From assembly GCA_905214305.1 (NCBI GenBank), contig CAJMLK010000004.1, forward strand, positions 1 to 64,000: DNA of 64,000 nt. The letters are read 5' to 3'. Origin of the DNA: an uncultured bacterium. Its GTDB lineage: Bacteria; Desulfobacterota; Desulfovibrionia; Desulfovibrionales; Desulfovibrionaceae. Position numbers and translations under genes: made by a program. A model generated the notes under the pieces. That model searched no databases. It was given only the letters and a program-made list of their open reading frames with translations, and was not told the DNA's origin. Shown one piece after another: positions 54,156-63,095 of this stretch; within the stretch, counting starts at the first letter, position 1; each line of letters begins with the position of its first letter.

Positions 54156-54962
54156 TTCCTGATGCGTGGTTTTGCCGTAGGCTCCCGGCAGACGGCCCGG
54201 GGCAAAGCCTGCGGCAGCGGTGGGCATCTGGCTCATGGCCTGATCAAACGACTGCACATGCGCACGGGGCATGGCCGCAGGCAGGTTCGGGGCCGCTGCG
54301 TGCGTTACCGGGGCCGTGGCTGCCGCAGCAGGAGGCGCAGCCGGGGGAGTCGAAGCCAGCGGAGCCGCAGCCGCCACGGGAGCCTGCACAGCTTCCGGGG
54401 CAGGTGAATAGCCGGGAATGCCGGACTGCGCTGCGCCCTGCGGCTGGAAGGACATGGCATTGCGCCCGTAGGCGGCCTGTGCCTGAGCGCGCGGAACCGG
54501 CGAACCCTGATGCTGCATGAGGGGCTGGGCGGTTTTGGTCACCGAGCCTGAGGGCTGCATGCGGTTGGCAATATCTGCTGCGGCCTTGCGCGCCTCGGGG
54601 GTTTCGATGATCTGGGCGTAGGCCCCGCGCAGTCCTGAAAGGATGCTTTCCACGCTGTCGAGCGATTCCATGTCCATTTTCAGGTTGGCGCGCAACAGGC
54701 GCGCGGTGCAGAGCAGGTAGAGATTGTTAAGGTTGACGGCCAGACTGCCGCCTTTGTCCATATTAAGCGAGGCGGCAAGCTCGTTTACGATGTCGATCAC
54801 CTTTGAAATCATGATGCCCTTGCCCGCAAAGTCTTTGGCGATCATTTTTGTGCGGGCCTGCTGGATGTATTTGAGGGCGCCATCGTAGAGCATGAGCAGA
54901 AGTTGCCCCTGGTCAGTGGTGCCGATCTTGGTCTGAAAGTAGGCGTGCGCCGCTTTATTCAT
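54153..54962 (-). CDS. fliS: Flagellar chaperone FliS with a long Pro/Ala-rich tail
   Basis: Export chaperone for flagellin. Residues 1-~130 are a normal FliS (family length ~125-145): AYFQTKIGTTDQGQLLLMLY, YDGALKYIQQAR, and LNNLYLLCTARLLRANLKMD. A ~140-residue tail follows, made almost only of Ala, Pro, Gln, Met and Ser and with no predicted fold. It is a single ORF with GC-rich third positions throughout and no sign of a frameshift. Its upstream neighbour, 53 nt away, is fliD, and the usual fliD-fliS order is kept. Confidence 0.92.
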   Translation of the reverse strand: MNKAAHAYFQTKIGTTDQGQLLLMLYDGALKYIQQARTKMIAKDFAGKGIMISKVIDIVNELAASLNMDKGGSLAVNLNNLYLLCTARLLRANLKMDMESLDSVESILSGLRGAYAQIIETPEARKAAADIANRMQPSGSVTKTAQPLMQHQGSPVPRAQAQAAYGRNAMSFQPQGAAQSGIPGYSPAPEAVQAPVAAAAPLASTPPAAPPAAAATAPVTHAAAPNLPAAMPRAHVQSFDQAMSQMPTAAAGFAPGRLPGAYGKTTHQE

Positions 54963-55015
54963 GTTTCTGTCCTTGTGGCATGCGTGTTTTTATAGCGTAC
55001 CGCGCTTTAAACGTG

Positions 55016-58000
55016 CTAGCTCTTGCTGCTGCTTAGCTTGTCAATCTGCGACTCAAGCTGCTTTTGCATGGTTCCATAGTTATTCAGCAAGGTCTCAAGA
55101 TTGGCGAAATATTTTTTTTGCCGCGCTTCCCAGAGGGCCAGCCGGCTTTGTTCATTGCTGATCTTTTTGTCAATGTTTTCCATGATGGATTTATAGTTAT
55201 TGCGCAAAACCATCAATGCGCCGTTCTGCGACTTGAGGGCAATGGCGTCGGCGTTTTTGCTCGGGTCTGTGCCGGACATGTTGACGTCGTTAAACACCAG
55301 TTCGCTTTTCAGGAAGGTGTTTACCGATTGCACCAGCCCTTCCTTGATGCGCACCTGCCCCGTGTGTTCGCCTTCGCTCAGGTCGTCGATCAGAATGGCA
55401 AGGCCGCGCCCGTCGCCCGAGCCGACGCTGTAATAGTAGCCGGGCATGCTTGTGTCGCGCGTGGCCTCCACGCCGCCCACCATGACTTTTTCAATATTGC
55501 CGTGCGCGTCTACCGTATAGGAAACGTCATACGAACCGGCCTTGGTGATGCCCGCCACATGACTGCCGTAGCGGAAGTCCGGCGAGGTGGTCGTACCTGT
55601 GCCCTCGGTGCAGAAAAAGTCCACCACGGCTTCCAGGTTGTCGGTGATCATCTTGTTATAGTTTTCCTGGTCCATTTGCTGCAATGCGGCAATGGAGGAC
55701 GAGGGCGCTATTTCCAGCAGGCCGAATTTGTCGCTGGCTTCATTATTGTTCACCTTGATGCCAAGGTTGGCAAGGTTGGCAAGCACATCGCCGGAAAGCA
55801 CGTCTTCGGCGCTGGTGCGGCTTTTAAAGCCTGGAGGCGACCCGCCCAGCATGCTGTTGAAACGTGATTTGAAAAGCTGCACCCCGTAGTTGCCCTGCAA
55901 GAGTCCGCCTTTTTCAGCGGTAAGCTGCGAGGGGCTGTAGTTGTCGTTGTCGGCCAGCTTGGGGTCGTTGGTTGTGGTGGCCTTGTCTTTGTCAAAGCTT
56001 GTGAACTCGCGAATGGTCAGCAGGACGGAGTTCACCGCGTCCAGAAATGTCTGGATGGATTTTTCCACCGAGGTGATGTCGGTACTGATGCTGATGCGTG
56101 CCTGCCCCTTGTCCTGAAGGGTAAAGACCACGCCTTCAATGACATCGCTGACCGTATTGGTGGCGGACTCCATCTCAACGGGCCAGTTGTCCACGGTAAA
56201 GCGGGCATTGGTGGCCCGCTGGATGTTCCAGTTGGACGATGTGGCTACCTGCCCCTTGATGCCCGGCCCGCTGACGCCCTGCGCATTGGTGACCTCGAGG
56301 TAGGCCGGGCCGTCGGCATCGCCGGTCCAGGGGGTTCCGTCAGCTTTTACAAGCTGGGCCGTGGCCCCGGCAGCCTGTGCGGCCGGATCGTTTGCCAGTG
56401 TCTGTTTGATGGCGTCCACCACATCCTGCATGGAAGAGCCGCTGGCTATGGGCCCGACGTTGATGGCCGTGCCGTCATTGAGGGTGACTGTATAGCTGAG
56501 GTCCGGCTGCGGATTTTGAATTGTGCCGGACGGCAGCATGCCCGTGGCGGTAGTGGTGGTGGCGGTGCTTGCGGTGAGGCCGTCCATGCCGCCGCCAGTG
56601 CCGTGGCTGAGATAGAATTTTGTGGTGTCGGCCAGTGACAGGGAAGGGTTGGCATTACTTGTGTCGAGGGTTGCGCCGGTTTCAGCGGCAATCTTGTCGG
56701 CCAGATCCTGATAGGTGGCGGTATTTGCAATTTCTATGTTTTTTGCAACGCCATCCTTGCCTACAATCGTGTAGGTGAAATTGCTGCCGTCGGGGCTGTT
56801 GCCGCCAATGGCCTTGTTCAGCATGTCGGCCTTGAAAACCAGTGCGGTGGAGGCGGACGCAAGGTCGCCCACGCGGGTTCCCATCTGCGCCGCGGTGTAG
56901 GTGGGCGTATAGGAAGCCGCTTCAGTGCCGCTGAAGCTGATATTTGTAATATTTTCAAGATTGACAGACCACATGCCGTGCGCATCCATGCTCAGGTCCG
57001 CCGACTTCATGCCCGAAGCCTGGGCCATCTGGGCCAGAGCATCGCGCATGGTGGTTCCCGCCTTGATGGTGACCGTGCGCGTGCCGGCAGGCGTGATGCC
57101 GTCATCATATTGCATGGTGACGGTAAGGTCGCTGGTCAGGACATCATTGGCCCCGCCGGACGTAAGGGCAACCTTGGCGCTGGCGGGCACGGACTTTTCG
57201 GTGGTTGTGGTGTCGCGCTGGTACATGCCCGCAACGCCCGTAAGGGTCAGGTTGCCGCTGCTGTCCAGACTGGCGACGTTGCGGCCTGTCTGCGCGTTTA
57301 TCTGGTCAGCCAGATTCTGGTTGGTCTTGTCGCCGGTGATGGCAATCTTGAATTTTGCGCCGTCCTCCATGATCAGGTCATAGGAGTACTTTGTGGGATT
57401 GGTGAGTGTTTCCCCAAGATTGAGGGCGTTATTCGTTTTCCATGTGGAAATGCTGCCCGCAGAGCTCATGCCCACAAGGCCGCTGTCGTGGATGATGAGG
57501 TCGTTGGCCGCGCCGGTGCTTTTGCCCGCCACCTGAAAAACGTAGCCCGAGCCGGTCTGCACCATGCTCACTTTTATGCCGGGGTTATCGGTAGAGTTGT
57601 TGACCATGCTGACGAAAGATTCCAGCGTGGTCTTGGGAGGAACCTTGATTTCTTTGGTAACGCCCGCATAGGTGAACTTGAAGTACTGATCCGTACCCGA
57701 ATCGTTGATGATGTCGTTCTTGGAGCTGAATACATGGCCGGTATTGGCCCAAACGGCATTATTGGCTGTTTGCAGCACATTGATGTTGTGTTGCACATCC
57801 TGAGCCGAGGCGCTGGCTACAGCGGTAAGAATGTGCTCATTGCTGGTGGCGACATTCTTGGTGACAAAATTGTTCCGGTTACTCAGGGTTCCGAGCACGT
57901 TGCTGGCGATCTGGACCTGCTCAATGATGGAACCGAACGCCTCGTAGCGCAGATTCCAGTCAGACTTCCACGCGGTCAGACGGTTGAGCGGTATGGACTC

Positions 58001-58093
58001 CACCTTTTTGAGCTTGGCAAGCACGGTATCAAAGTCGGTCCCCATGTTGCTGAGGCCGGATATGGAGTTTGAGCCGGATATACTGATAGCCAT
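55016..58093 (-). CDS. fliD: Flagellar filament cap protein FliD, very large
   Basis: Pentameric cap that folds flagellin at the filament tip, also an adhesin. 1025 residues against a usual 450-700. The conserved ends are present: MAISISGSNSISGLSNMGTD with FDTVLAKLKKVESIPLNRL at the N-terminus, and AIALKSQNGALMVLRNNYKS before the terminal coiled coil (NEQSRLALWEARQKKYFANL, ending KLSSSKS). The extra length is in the middle. There, related ~90-residue modules recur (YDLIMEDGAKFKIAITGDKT; FTYTIVGKDGVAKNIEIANT; LSYTVTLNDGTAINVGPIAS), each followed by a Q-x-L/V-A/V-D helix. Confidence 0.93.
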   Translation of the reverse strand: MAISISGSNSISGLSNMGTDFDTVLAKLKKVESIPLNRLTAWKSDWNLRYEAFGSIIEQVQIASNVLGTLSNRNNFVTKNVATSNEHILTAVASASAQDVQHNINVLQTANNAVWANTGHVFSSKNDIINDSGTDQYFKFTYAGVTKEIKVPPKTTLESFVSMVNNSTDNPGIKVSMVQTGSGYVFQVAGKSTGAANDLIIHDSGLVGMSSAGSISTWKTNNALNLGETLTNPTKYSYDLIMEDGAKFKIAITGDKTNQNLADQINAQTGRNVASLDSSGNLTLTGVAGMYQRDTTTTEKSVPASAKVALTSGGANDVLTSDLTVTMQYDDGITPAGTRTVTIKAGTTMRDALAQMAQASGMKSADLSMDAHGMWSVNLENITNISFSGTEAASYTPTYTAAQMGTRVGDLASASTALVFKADMLNKAIGGNSPDGSNFTYTIVGKDGVAKNIEIANTATYQDLADKIAAETGATLDTSNANPSLSLADTTKFYLSHGTGGGMDGLTASTATTTTATGMLPSGTIQNPQPDLSYTVTLNDGTAINVGPIASGSSMQDVVDAIKQTLANDPAAQAAGATAQLVKADGTPWTGDADGPAYLEVTNAQGVSGPGIKGQVATSSNWNIQRATNARFTVDNWPVEMESATNTVSDVIEGVVFTLQDKGQARISISTDITSVEKSIQTFLDAVNSVLLTIREFTSFDKDKATTTNDPKLADNDNYSPSQLTAEKGGLLQGNYGVQLFKSRFNSMLGGSPPGFKSRTSAEDVLSGDVLANLANLGIKVNNNEASDKFGLLEIAPSSSIAALQQMDQENYNKMITDNLEAVVDFFCTEGTGTTTSPDFRYGSHVAGITKAGSYDVSYTVDAHGNIEKVMVGGVEATRDTSMPGYYYSVGSGDGRGLAILIDDLSEGEHTGQVRIKEGLVQSVNTFLKSELVFNDVNMSGTDPSKNADAIALKSQNGALMVLRNNYKSIMENIDKKISNEQSRLALWEARQKKYFANLETLLNNYGTMQKQLESQIDKLSSSKS

Positions 58094-58442
58094 AAGCGCC
58101 TCTCATAGAAAATTTCGGCCCGGCACGGAGGGGCATATGTGCCGGACACAGCCCCTGTTGCAAAATGCGTGCAACTTTCAGGGGCACTTTTTGCCTCTCC
58201 CCGGGAAGGGCAGGCTGGGACAAGCGGCATGTCCGTAATGGAAATAACGGACGTTCGGCAAAAAGGTTTAGCCGATCAAACAGGTTCGACCGGCTGCGCA
58301 CGAAAAAACTGAGAAAAAAAGTATGAAATTGATGCGGGATACATCCCCGTGATGCCAGAAAAAATGTTCTCCCCCGTTTCGTCCTGCGCGGCAGTCGCTG
58401 ACGCAGCCATGCTGCTTGATCCGATTGTTTTTATTTCATGTA

Positions 58443-58471
58443 ATTATAGCGTGTTAGTGCGTTTATGTAAC
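58443..58471 (-). promoter_or_regulatory. Possible sigma-70-type promoter upstream of fliD
   Basis: On the minus strand GTTACA (58471-58466) and TATAAT (58448-58443) are 17 nt apart. The site lies 350 nt before fliD; no sigma-28 or sigma-54 site was found nearer. The region 58094-58442 otherwise holds no gene. Confidence 0.4.
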
Positions 58472-58587
58472 GGCAGGGCATGCTGCCGGTTTTTTACGCA
58501 AGACCGTTGACAGGGCCAACGTAATGTCTTACTTAGCGGCGCATGCAGACTCAAGGAGTTTGTCGTAAGCGTTAACGTCACACAACG

Positions 58588-58627
58588 CATCACCTCCCGC
58601 AACAGCGGCAGGGGATGCGTTTTTTTG
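58588..58627 (+). terminator. Terminator hairpin in the leader of the MFS gene (attenuator or small-RNA end)
   Basis: ACGCATC-CCT-CCGC pairs with GCGG-AGG-GATGCGT around AACA, with small mismatches, followed by T7. It sits 40 nt before the MFS start and 75 nt after a TTGACA element (58507-58512). Transcription started there would end at this hairpin unless it is relieved. No gene lies upstream on this strand. Confidence 0.65.
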
Positions 58628-58667
58628 TGTCCTCAGCCAGTTTGCGACAAACTACAGGATTTTTTTT

Positions 58668-59834
58668 ATGCAAAAGGATACCCGTTGCCTGTTATGGAAC
58701 ACTGCGGCATTGCTTGTTTCGTATATGGCTGTTGCCATGCCCCTGCCCGTCATTTCTGTTTTTGTAACAGGGCGGCTTGGCCTTTCCAACGTTTTGAGCG
58801 GGCTTGCCGTGGGCATAGCTTTTTTGACGACCATTCTTTCACGGGGCTTTTCCGGAAGAGTTGCCGACCGTAGCGGCGGCAAGGTCTGCATGATGCGCGG
58901 TCTGCTGCTTTACGCCGTGGCAAGCGCCATCTGCCTTGCCGCAGGAGCAGTGGGCGACCCCGCGGTGGCCTTTGGCCTGCTGATCGCCGGACGCCTCGTT
59001 CTCGGCCTTGGTGAAAGCATGACCCTTGTGGGCATGCTCAGCTGGAACATCGGCCTTCTTGGCCCGCAGCGATCCGGCACGGTATTTTCACTGGTGGGGG
59101 CAAGTCTTTATGGCGCGTTTGCCCTTGGCGGGCCGCTGGGGCTGATGTGTCAGGCGCACTTTGGCTTTGCCGGGCTTATGCTGCTGTGCAGCCCGCTTCC
59201 CTTGCTGGGCTGGCTTATGGTGCTGCGCATGCCCGCTGTTGTGCCCGCATCGGCCAAGCCCGGCGTGTCATTTTTCCGCATTCTCGGCTCCATCTGGCGC
59301 CAGGGGGCCATTGTTGGCTTTCAGGGTGTGGGCTTTGCCGCCATTGGCGCCTTTATTTCGCTCTATTTTTCCGACAGGGGCTGGCAGCATGCGGGCCTTG
59401 CCCTGACCTGCTTCGGCATCGGCTTTGTGCTGGTGCGGCTGTTTTTCGGCCATTTGCCCGACAGGCTCGGCGGCATGCGGGTTGCTGCGGTTTCCCTGGT
59501 TGTTGCCGCAGCCGGGCAGCTGGCGCTCTGGCTTGCGCCCTCGGGGGAGGTTGCTCTGGTGGGCGCGTTTCTGACAGGAACCGGCTGCTCTCTGGTGTAC
59601 CCGTCAATGGGGGTTGAGGTTATCAGAAAGGTGCAACCCGAACTGCGCGGCACTGCCGTGGGGGGATTTGCCATTTTTCAGGACGTGGCCTATGGCGCAA
59701 CCGCTCCTGTTGCGGGCCTGTTTGCCGACCATTTCGGCTATGCCGTGGTGTTCATGATCGGCCTGATCGCTGCGGTGCTCGGCCTGCTGATCGCGCTTGC
59801 TGCGGCAATGCAGAAAAGCGCCGCGCGGCCATAG
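58668..59834 (+). CDS. MFS transporter, YhhS/YfcJ-like
   Basis: 388 residues with twelve predicted helices and no large loops. The MFS A-motif lies between helices 2 and 3 as GFSGRVADRSGGKVCMMRGL, and a second, related motif lies at FGHLPDRLGGMRVAAVS between helices 8 and 9. GRLVLGLGESMTLVGMLSW near residue 108 resembles the YhhS-type exporter group, so an efflux function is likely, with unknown substrate. The Shine-Dalgarno is weak (ACAGGATT). A terminator-like leader lies just upstream. Confidence 0.88.
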   Translation: MQKDTRCLLWNTAALLVSYMAVAMPLPVISVFVTGRLGLSNVLSGLAVGIAFLTTILSRGFSGRVADRSGGKVCMMRGLLLYAVASAICLAAGAVGDPAVAFGLLIAGRLVLGLGESMTLVGMLSWNIGLLGPQRSGTVFSLVGASLYGAFALGGPLGLMCQAHFGFAGLMLLCSPLPLLGWLMVLRMPAVVPASAKPGVSFFRILGSIWRQGAIVGFQGVGFAAIGAFISLYFSDRGWQHAGLALTCFGIGFVLVRLFFGHLPDRLGGMRVAAVSLVVAAAGQLALWLAPSGEVALVGAFLTGTGCSLVYPSMGVEVIRKVQPELRGTAVGGFAIFQDVAYGATAPVAGLFADHFGYAVVFMIGLIAAVLGLLIALAAAMQKSAARP

Positions 59835-59860
59835 GTTTTTTTACCCGGCGATGCACGGTG

Positions 59861-59907
59861 GCTGCGTGAGCAGCCGCCAGAGCAATTTCAATGCGAAATT
59901 GCTCTAA
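59861..59907 (-). repeat. Family A half-copy after the MFS gene
   Basis: GCTGCGTGAGCAGCCGCCAG followed by AGCAATTTCAATGCGAAATT and GCTCTA, the hairpin half of family A. It is next to a terminator rather than a stop codon. Confidence 0.75.
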
Positions 59908-59908
59908 A

Positions 59909-59942
59909 AAAAGCGGGTGTACGCTTGCGTACACCCGCTTTT
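59909..59942. terminator. Bidirectional terminator after the MFS gene
   Basis: AAAAGCGGGTGTACGC and GCGTACACCCGCTTTT form a 16-bp perfect stem with A/T runs on both sides. Confidence 0.9.
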
Positions 59943-60020
59943 GGTAAATGGAAACGTGCAGGCTCTGCCGTGAGCGCATGGCTCCCGGCGGCCGCAGTCG
60001 GCATGGTCTGCAGAGACCCT

Positions 60021-60170
60021 GGAGCAGATTAACTTTGAGAATATACATTATCAAAGTTTAAGGCACGCTCACTTCGGCGTTTAACCGCGCAGATAAACTG
60101 CGCTTACGCCTCCGTAGCGAACGTCTGCTCACGCAGCCGCCAGAGCAATTTCAAAGTGAAATTGCTCTAG
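60021..60170 (-). repeat. Family A interspersed repeat, full copy starting at the mlaA stop
   Basis: Reverse complement of the copy after leuD over ~150 nt with few changes, including GCAGATAAACTGCGCTTACG and GCCTCCGTAGCGAACGTCTG in the middle. The final CTA (60167-60169) is the mlaA TAG. Confidence 0.85.
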
Positions 60171-61015
60171 TGCAGCACCTGCGACTTGCGGAAGTTTGCA
60201 TAGGCTTCACGCATGGCAATATAGGGGTCCACGGCGGCGCTGTTCAGGTCTTCATACAGGGGCAGCACATCGCCGAGGTCGTTAAAGCGAAAGCCAGCCG
60301 CCAGCCCCGTGCCCAGTTCCCAGGGCTTGAGGTAGAAGAGGGGGTCGGCAAAGACGTCGCCCACGCGGCCAACAGTGTCACGCGCCGAGCTTGGGCCAAG
60401 GATGGGCCATACCAGATAAAAACCCTGGCCTATGCCCCAGCGCCCCAGGGTCTGCCCGAAGTCTTCGCCTGTGGGGTCAACCGGCACAATGGTGCGCTTG
60501 CCCTTGGCGACATCGGCAAAACCGGCGCTTGACGTGGTGTTCATGATAAAGCGGCCAAACTCCACCCCGGCTTCCATAAAGCGGAACTGAAGAACGTTGT
60601 TCACAAAGCGTACGGGGAAAAGCAGGTTGGAAAAGAAGTTTTTCAGCCCGCCGCGCAGCTGGTGCGGTGTGATGAACACCCATGCATCGTAGGCCGGTCT
60701 GGCAATATAAAGATAGAAAATGTCGTTGAAATGAAACCAGAAGCGGTTCCACGGCTCAAAGGGGTCGGCAATGCTGGCATCGGCGGTGTCGTAGTCGTCA
60801 AGGTCGTCAGCCGCGCGCAATGAGCCGTAGGGCGTCACCGTGATGGCTCCGGCCGGCAGCATGGGGGCGGCCCCGTAGACTGTGGAGGGCGTTGGCTCCT
60901 GCCGCCCGCCCCGGGCTGCCACGGCCTCCTCGGCAAAGGCACATGCAAGGCCCGTCAGCAGCAGAAGGTTCAGGGCCAGCAGGCGCATACGGCGCAAACA
61001 GTGATTATTTGTCAT
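60167..61015 (-). CDS. mlaA: MlaA/VacJ outer-membrane phospholipid transport protein
   Basis: Removes misplaced phospholipid from the outer leaflet of the outer membrane and passes it to MlaC. 282 residues from ATG 61015, which overlaps mlaC by 11 nt. The family core is DPFEPWNRFWFHFNDIFYLY, LRGGLKNFFSNLLFPVRFVN, FGQTLGRWGIGQGFYLVWPI and LGPSSARDTVGRVGDVFADP. The export signal ends around TGLACAFAEE; this is not a perfect lipobox (Gly at -3), so lipid anchoring is uncertain. The TAG stop is given by the repeat. Confidence 0.94.
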   Translation of the reverse strand: MTNNHCLRRMRLLALNLLLLTGLACAFAEEAVAARGGRQEPTPSTVYGAAPMLPAGAITVTPYGSLRAADDLDDYDTADASIADPFEPWNRFWFHFNDIFYLYIARPAYDAWVFITPHQLRGGLKNFFSNLLFPVRFVNNVLQFRFMEAGVEFGRFIMNTTSSAGFADVAKGKRTIVPVDPTGEDFGQTLGRWGIGQGFYLVWPILGPSSARDTVGRVGDVFADPLFYLKPWELGTGLAAGFRFNDLGDVLPLYEDLNSAAVDPYIAMREAYANFRKSQVLH

Positions 61016-61649
61016 GTTCCTGCCGCACTTCCATTGCCTTGGCCTTGATGCGCGCAATGAGGTTTTCCGGCGAGTCGGTGTTCAGGATGTCCTGAAACTG
61101 TGTGCGGTAGTTTTTCACCAGGCTGATGTTTTCAATCAGCACGTCATACACAAGCCACTTGCCGTTTTTGGGCAGCATGCGGTAGGCCACGGGAACTTTT
61201 TTGCCGTCCTTCATGGTGACTACGGTGCGCACTTCGGTGCGGTCGCCCTTGGCCGAGCTTATCTCGCCCGTGTAGAGCACCTGCTCGCCGTTATAGCCGT
61301 CAATCTTGTTGAGATAGGTATTGATGAGCAGGTCGGCAAAGGCATCGCTGAAGGCCTTTTTCTGCTCCGGGGTAAAGCTGCGCCAGCGCGGCCCTACGGT
61401 ACGTGAAGAAAATTCACTGAAATCGAATATATGCAGAACCTCGTCTTCAATCTGCTGGCGGATGGGGCCGCGTGAGGCGGGGTTCACATAGTCGGGATTT
61501 TTAATGAAGTTCAGGATGCGGTTTATGGATGTTTCAAGAGCCTGCCGGGCAGGAGAGGTGGCCTGCGCCCCGGCGGGCAGCAGCACAAGAGCCAGCAGAA
61601 AGGCGCACAGAGCAAGGGTGATTCGGCGCGGAAGCGCTTGGGTGAACAT
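61005..61649 (-). CDS. mlaC: MlaC periplasmic phospholipid-binding protein
   Basis: Shuttles phospholipid between MlaA and the MlaFED complex. 214 residues with a Sec signal (LALCAFLLALVLLPAGAQAT). The MlaC (Tol_Tol_Ttg2) domain is recognised from FDFSEFSSRTVGPRWRSFTP, EQKKAFSDAFADLLINTYLN and WLVYDVLIENISLVKNYRTQ. It lies 2 nt after mlaD and overlaps mlaA by 11 nt. Confidence 0.94.
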   Translation of the reverse strand: MFTQALPRRITLALCAFLLALVLLPAGAQATSPARQALETSINRILNFIKNPDYVNPASRGPIRQQIEDEVLHIFDFSEFSSRTVGPRWRSFTPEQKKAFSDAFADLLINTYLNKIDGYNGEQVLYTGEISSAKGDRTEVRTVVTMKDGKKVPVAYRMLPKNGKWLVYDVLIENISLVKNYRTQFQDILNTDSPENLIARIKAKAMEVRQEHDK

Positions 61650-61651
61650 GT

Positions 61652-62104
61652 TTATTTCACTCCTCCGAAGGCGTATTTGCTGATAAGAGAGCCGAGGTCA
61701 ACGGCGGATTCTGTTTCCGTAATGCTGTCGCCGGGGGCGAGAATATGGTCTGAGCCGCCCCTGGAAATACTGACGTATTTGTCGCCTATGAGGCCGCTGG
61801 TCAGGATGGAGGCGATGCTGTCGTCTGACAGGTGCAGGTCCCTGTCAAGGCGCAGACGCACAACGGCCTGATTGCGCATGGGGTCCGGGTCAAGGCTGAT
61901 GCTGATCACCTTGCCCACGGGCACGCCGGACATTTCCACGTCCGCCCCGACCCGCAGGCCGGAAACAGAGTCGAAGCTGGCGGTAAGTTCATAGCCCTTG
62001 CCGGACAGAACTTCCATTTTGCCGAGCTTGATGGTCAGATAGGCCACACAGAGCAGGCCAATCAGCACAAAAAGGCCCACAGCGGTTTCGCGTACAGTAC
62101 TCAT
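61652..62104 (-). CDS. mlaD: MlaD MCE-domain protein
   Basis: Inner-membrane-anchored MCE protein forming the hexameric lipid ring on the ABC transporter. 150 residues. An N-terminal helix (TAVGLFVLIGLLCVAYLTIK) precedes one MCE domain: LTASFDSVSGLRVGADVEMS, GVPVGKVISISLDPD, and SGLIGDKYVSISRGG. It is separated from mlaF by 175 nt with no space for mlaE. Confidence 0.94.
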   Translation of the reverse strand: MSTVRETAVGLFVLIGLLCVAYLTIKLGKMEVLSGKGYELTASFDSVSGLRVGADVEMSGVPVGKVISISLDPDPMRNQAVVRLRLDRDLHLSDDSIASILTSGLIGDKYVSISRGGSDHILAPGDSITETESAVDLGSLISKYAFGGVK

Positions 62105-62279
62105 AGGGTTCGCAATACTCCCCCGTAGCCGCTGGCTACAGTCATTCGTCCATAACTATATGGAGGCGGGCGCAAAGTTTCAAGCCCCGGCAGCGGAACA
62201 AGATCACTTTGCTGTAGGGCCGCCGAGCCGATACCGGGTAAAAAATGGTGCGGCGGCCAAAATATGAAGTGAGAATGCT

Positions 62280-63095
62280 CTAGGAAGTCAGCCACTTGTC
62301 CAGCGCTTCGCTCACCTTTGGATCAATGGGCTGGTGCAGGTCGCGGCGTTCATCGCCCGCCTCGCGCCGTAAAAATTGCTGCAGATAGGGATTGTCGCTG
62401 GCTTCAAGCTCGGCCAGCGTGCCGGAAAACAGCGCCCGCCCTTCACCGAGCACAAGCACGTGGTCGGCAATGGCTTTGAGGCTTGCAAGGTCATGGCTGA
62501 CCACGACAACGCTCATGTCGGCATACTGTTCGCGCATGGCAAGCAGCAGGTCGTCCATGCGGGCGGCAGTGATGGGGTCCAGCCCCGAGGTCGGCTCATC
62601 GCACAGAAGAACGCGCGGTTCGGCGATGATGGCGCGGGCCAGACCCGCGCGTTTGCGCATGCCGCCGGAAAGCTGGTTGGGATAAAAATCGGCAAAATCC
62701 TCAAGTCCCACCATGCGCAGCACACGCAGGCCCGCTTCGCGCACCAGAGGGCGGGGCAGGTGCAGGTGCTCGCTCAGGGGCAGGGTGACGTTCTGCACCA
62801 GACTCAAGGCGCCCAGCAGTGCTCCGTCCTGAAAAAGAACGCCCATGTGGCGGCGTACCCTGCGAAAATCACTCTTGCCCAGCGAAAAAAGATCGCGGTC
62901 CCCCACCAGCACCTGACCGGAAAGAGGGCGTGACAGGCCGATGATATGGCGCAGCAGCGTCGATTTGCCGCAACCGGAGCCGCCAAGAATGACCGACACC
63001 TTGCCGCCCGGCAGTATCGCGTTGACATCACTGAGCACCACATGGCTGCCGTAGCCCACGCTGAGAGCGCGAAATTCTATGTCCCATGCCTGCAT
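62280..63095 (-). CDS. mlaF: MlaF ATP-binding subunit of the phospholipid transporter
   Basis: ATPase of the Mla complex. 271 residues from ATG 63095 (MQAWDIEFRALSVGYGSHVV); in-frame GTG 63200 would add 35 basic residues that do not look conserved. It contains Walker A LGGSGCGKST, Q-loop FQDGALLGALS, signature LSGGMRKRAGLARA, Walker B VLLCDEPTSGLDP and switch VVSHDL. The C-terminal ~40 residues extend beyond the ABC fold as in other MlaF proteins. No mlaE permease is encoded before or after it in this window. Confidence 0.93.
   Translation of the reverse strand: MQAWDIEFRALSVGYGSHVVLSDVNAILPGGKVSVILGGSGCGKSTLLRHIIGLSRPLSGQVLVGDRDLFSLGKSDFRRVRRHMGVLFQDGALLGALSLVQNVTLPLSEHLHLPRPLVREAGLRVLRMVGLEDFADFYPNQLSGGMRKRAGLARAIIAEPRVLLCDEPTSGLDPITAARMDDLLLAMREQYADMSVVVVSHDLASLKAIADHVLVLGEGRALFSGTLAELEASDNPYLQQFLRREAGDERRDLHQPIDPKVSEALDKWLTS

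Noticed and set aside
58350..58380. A sigma-54-like TGGCAT element upstream of fliD
   Set aside because: The -12 TGC is absent at the required spacing.
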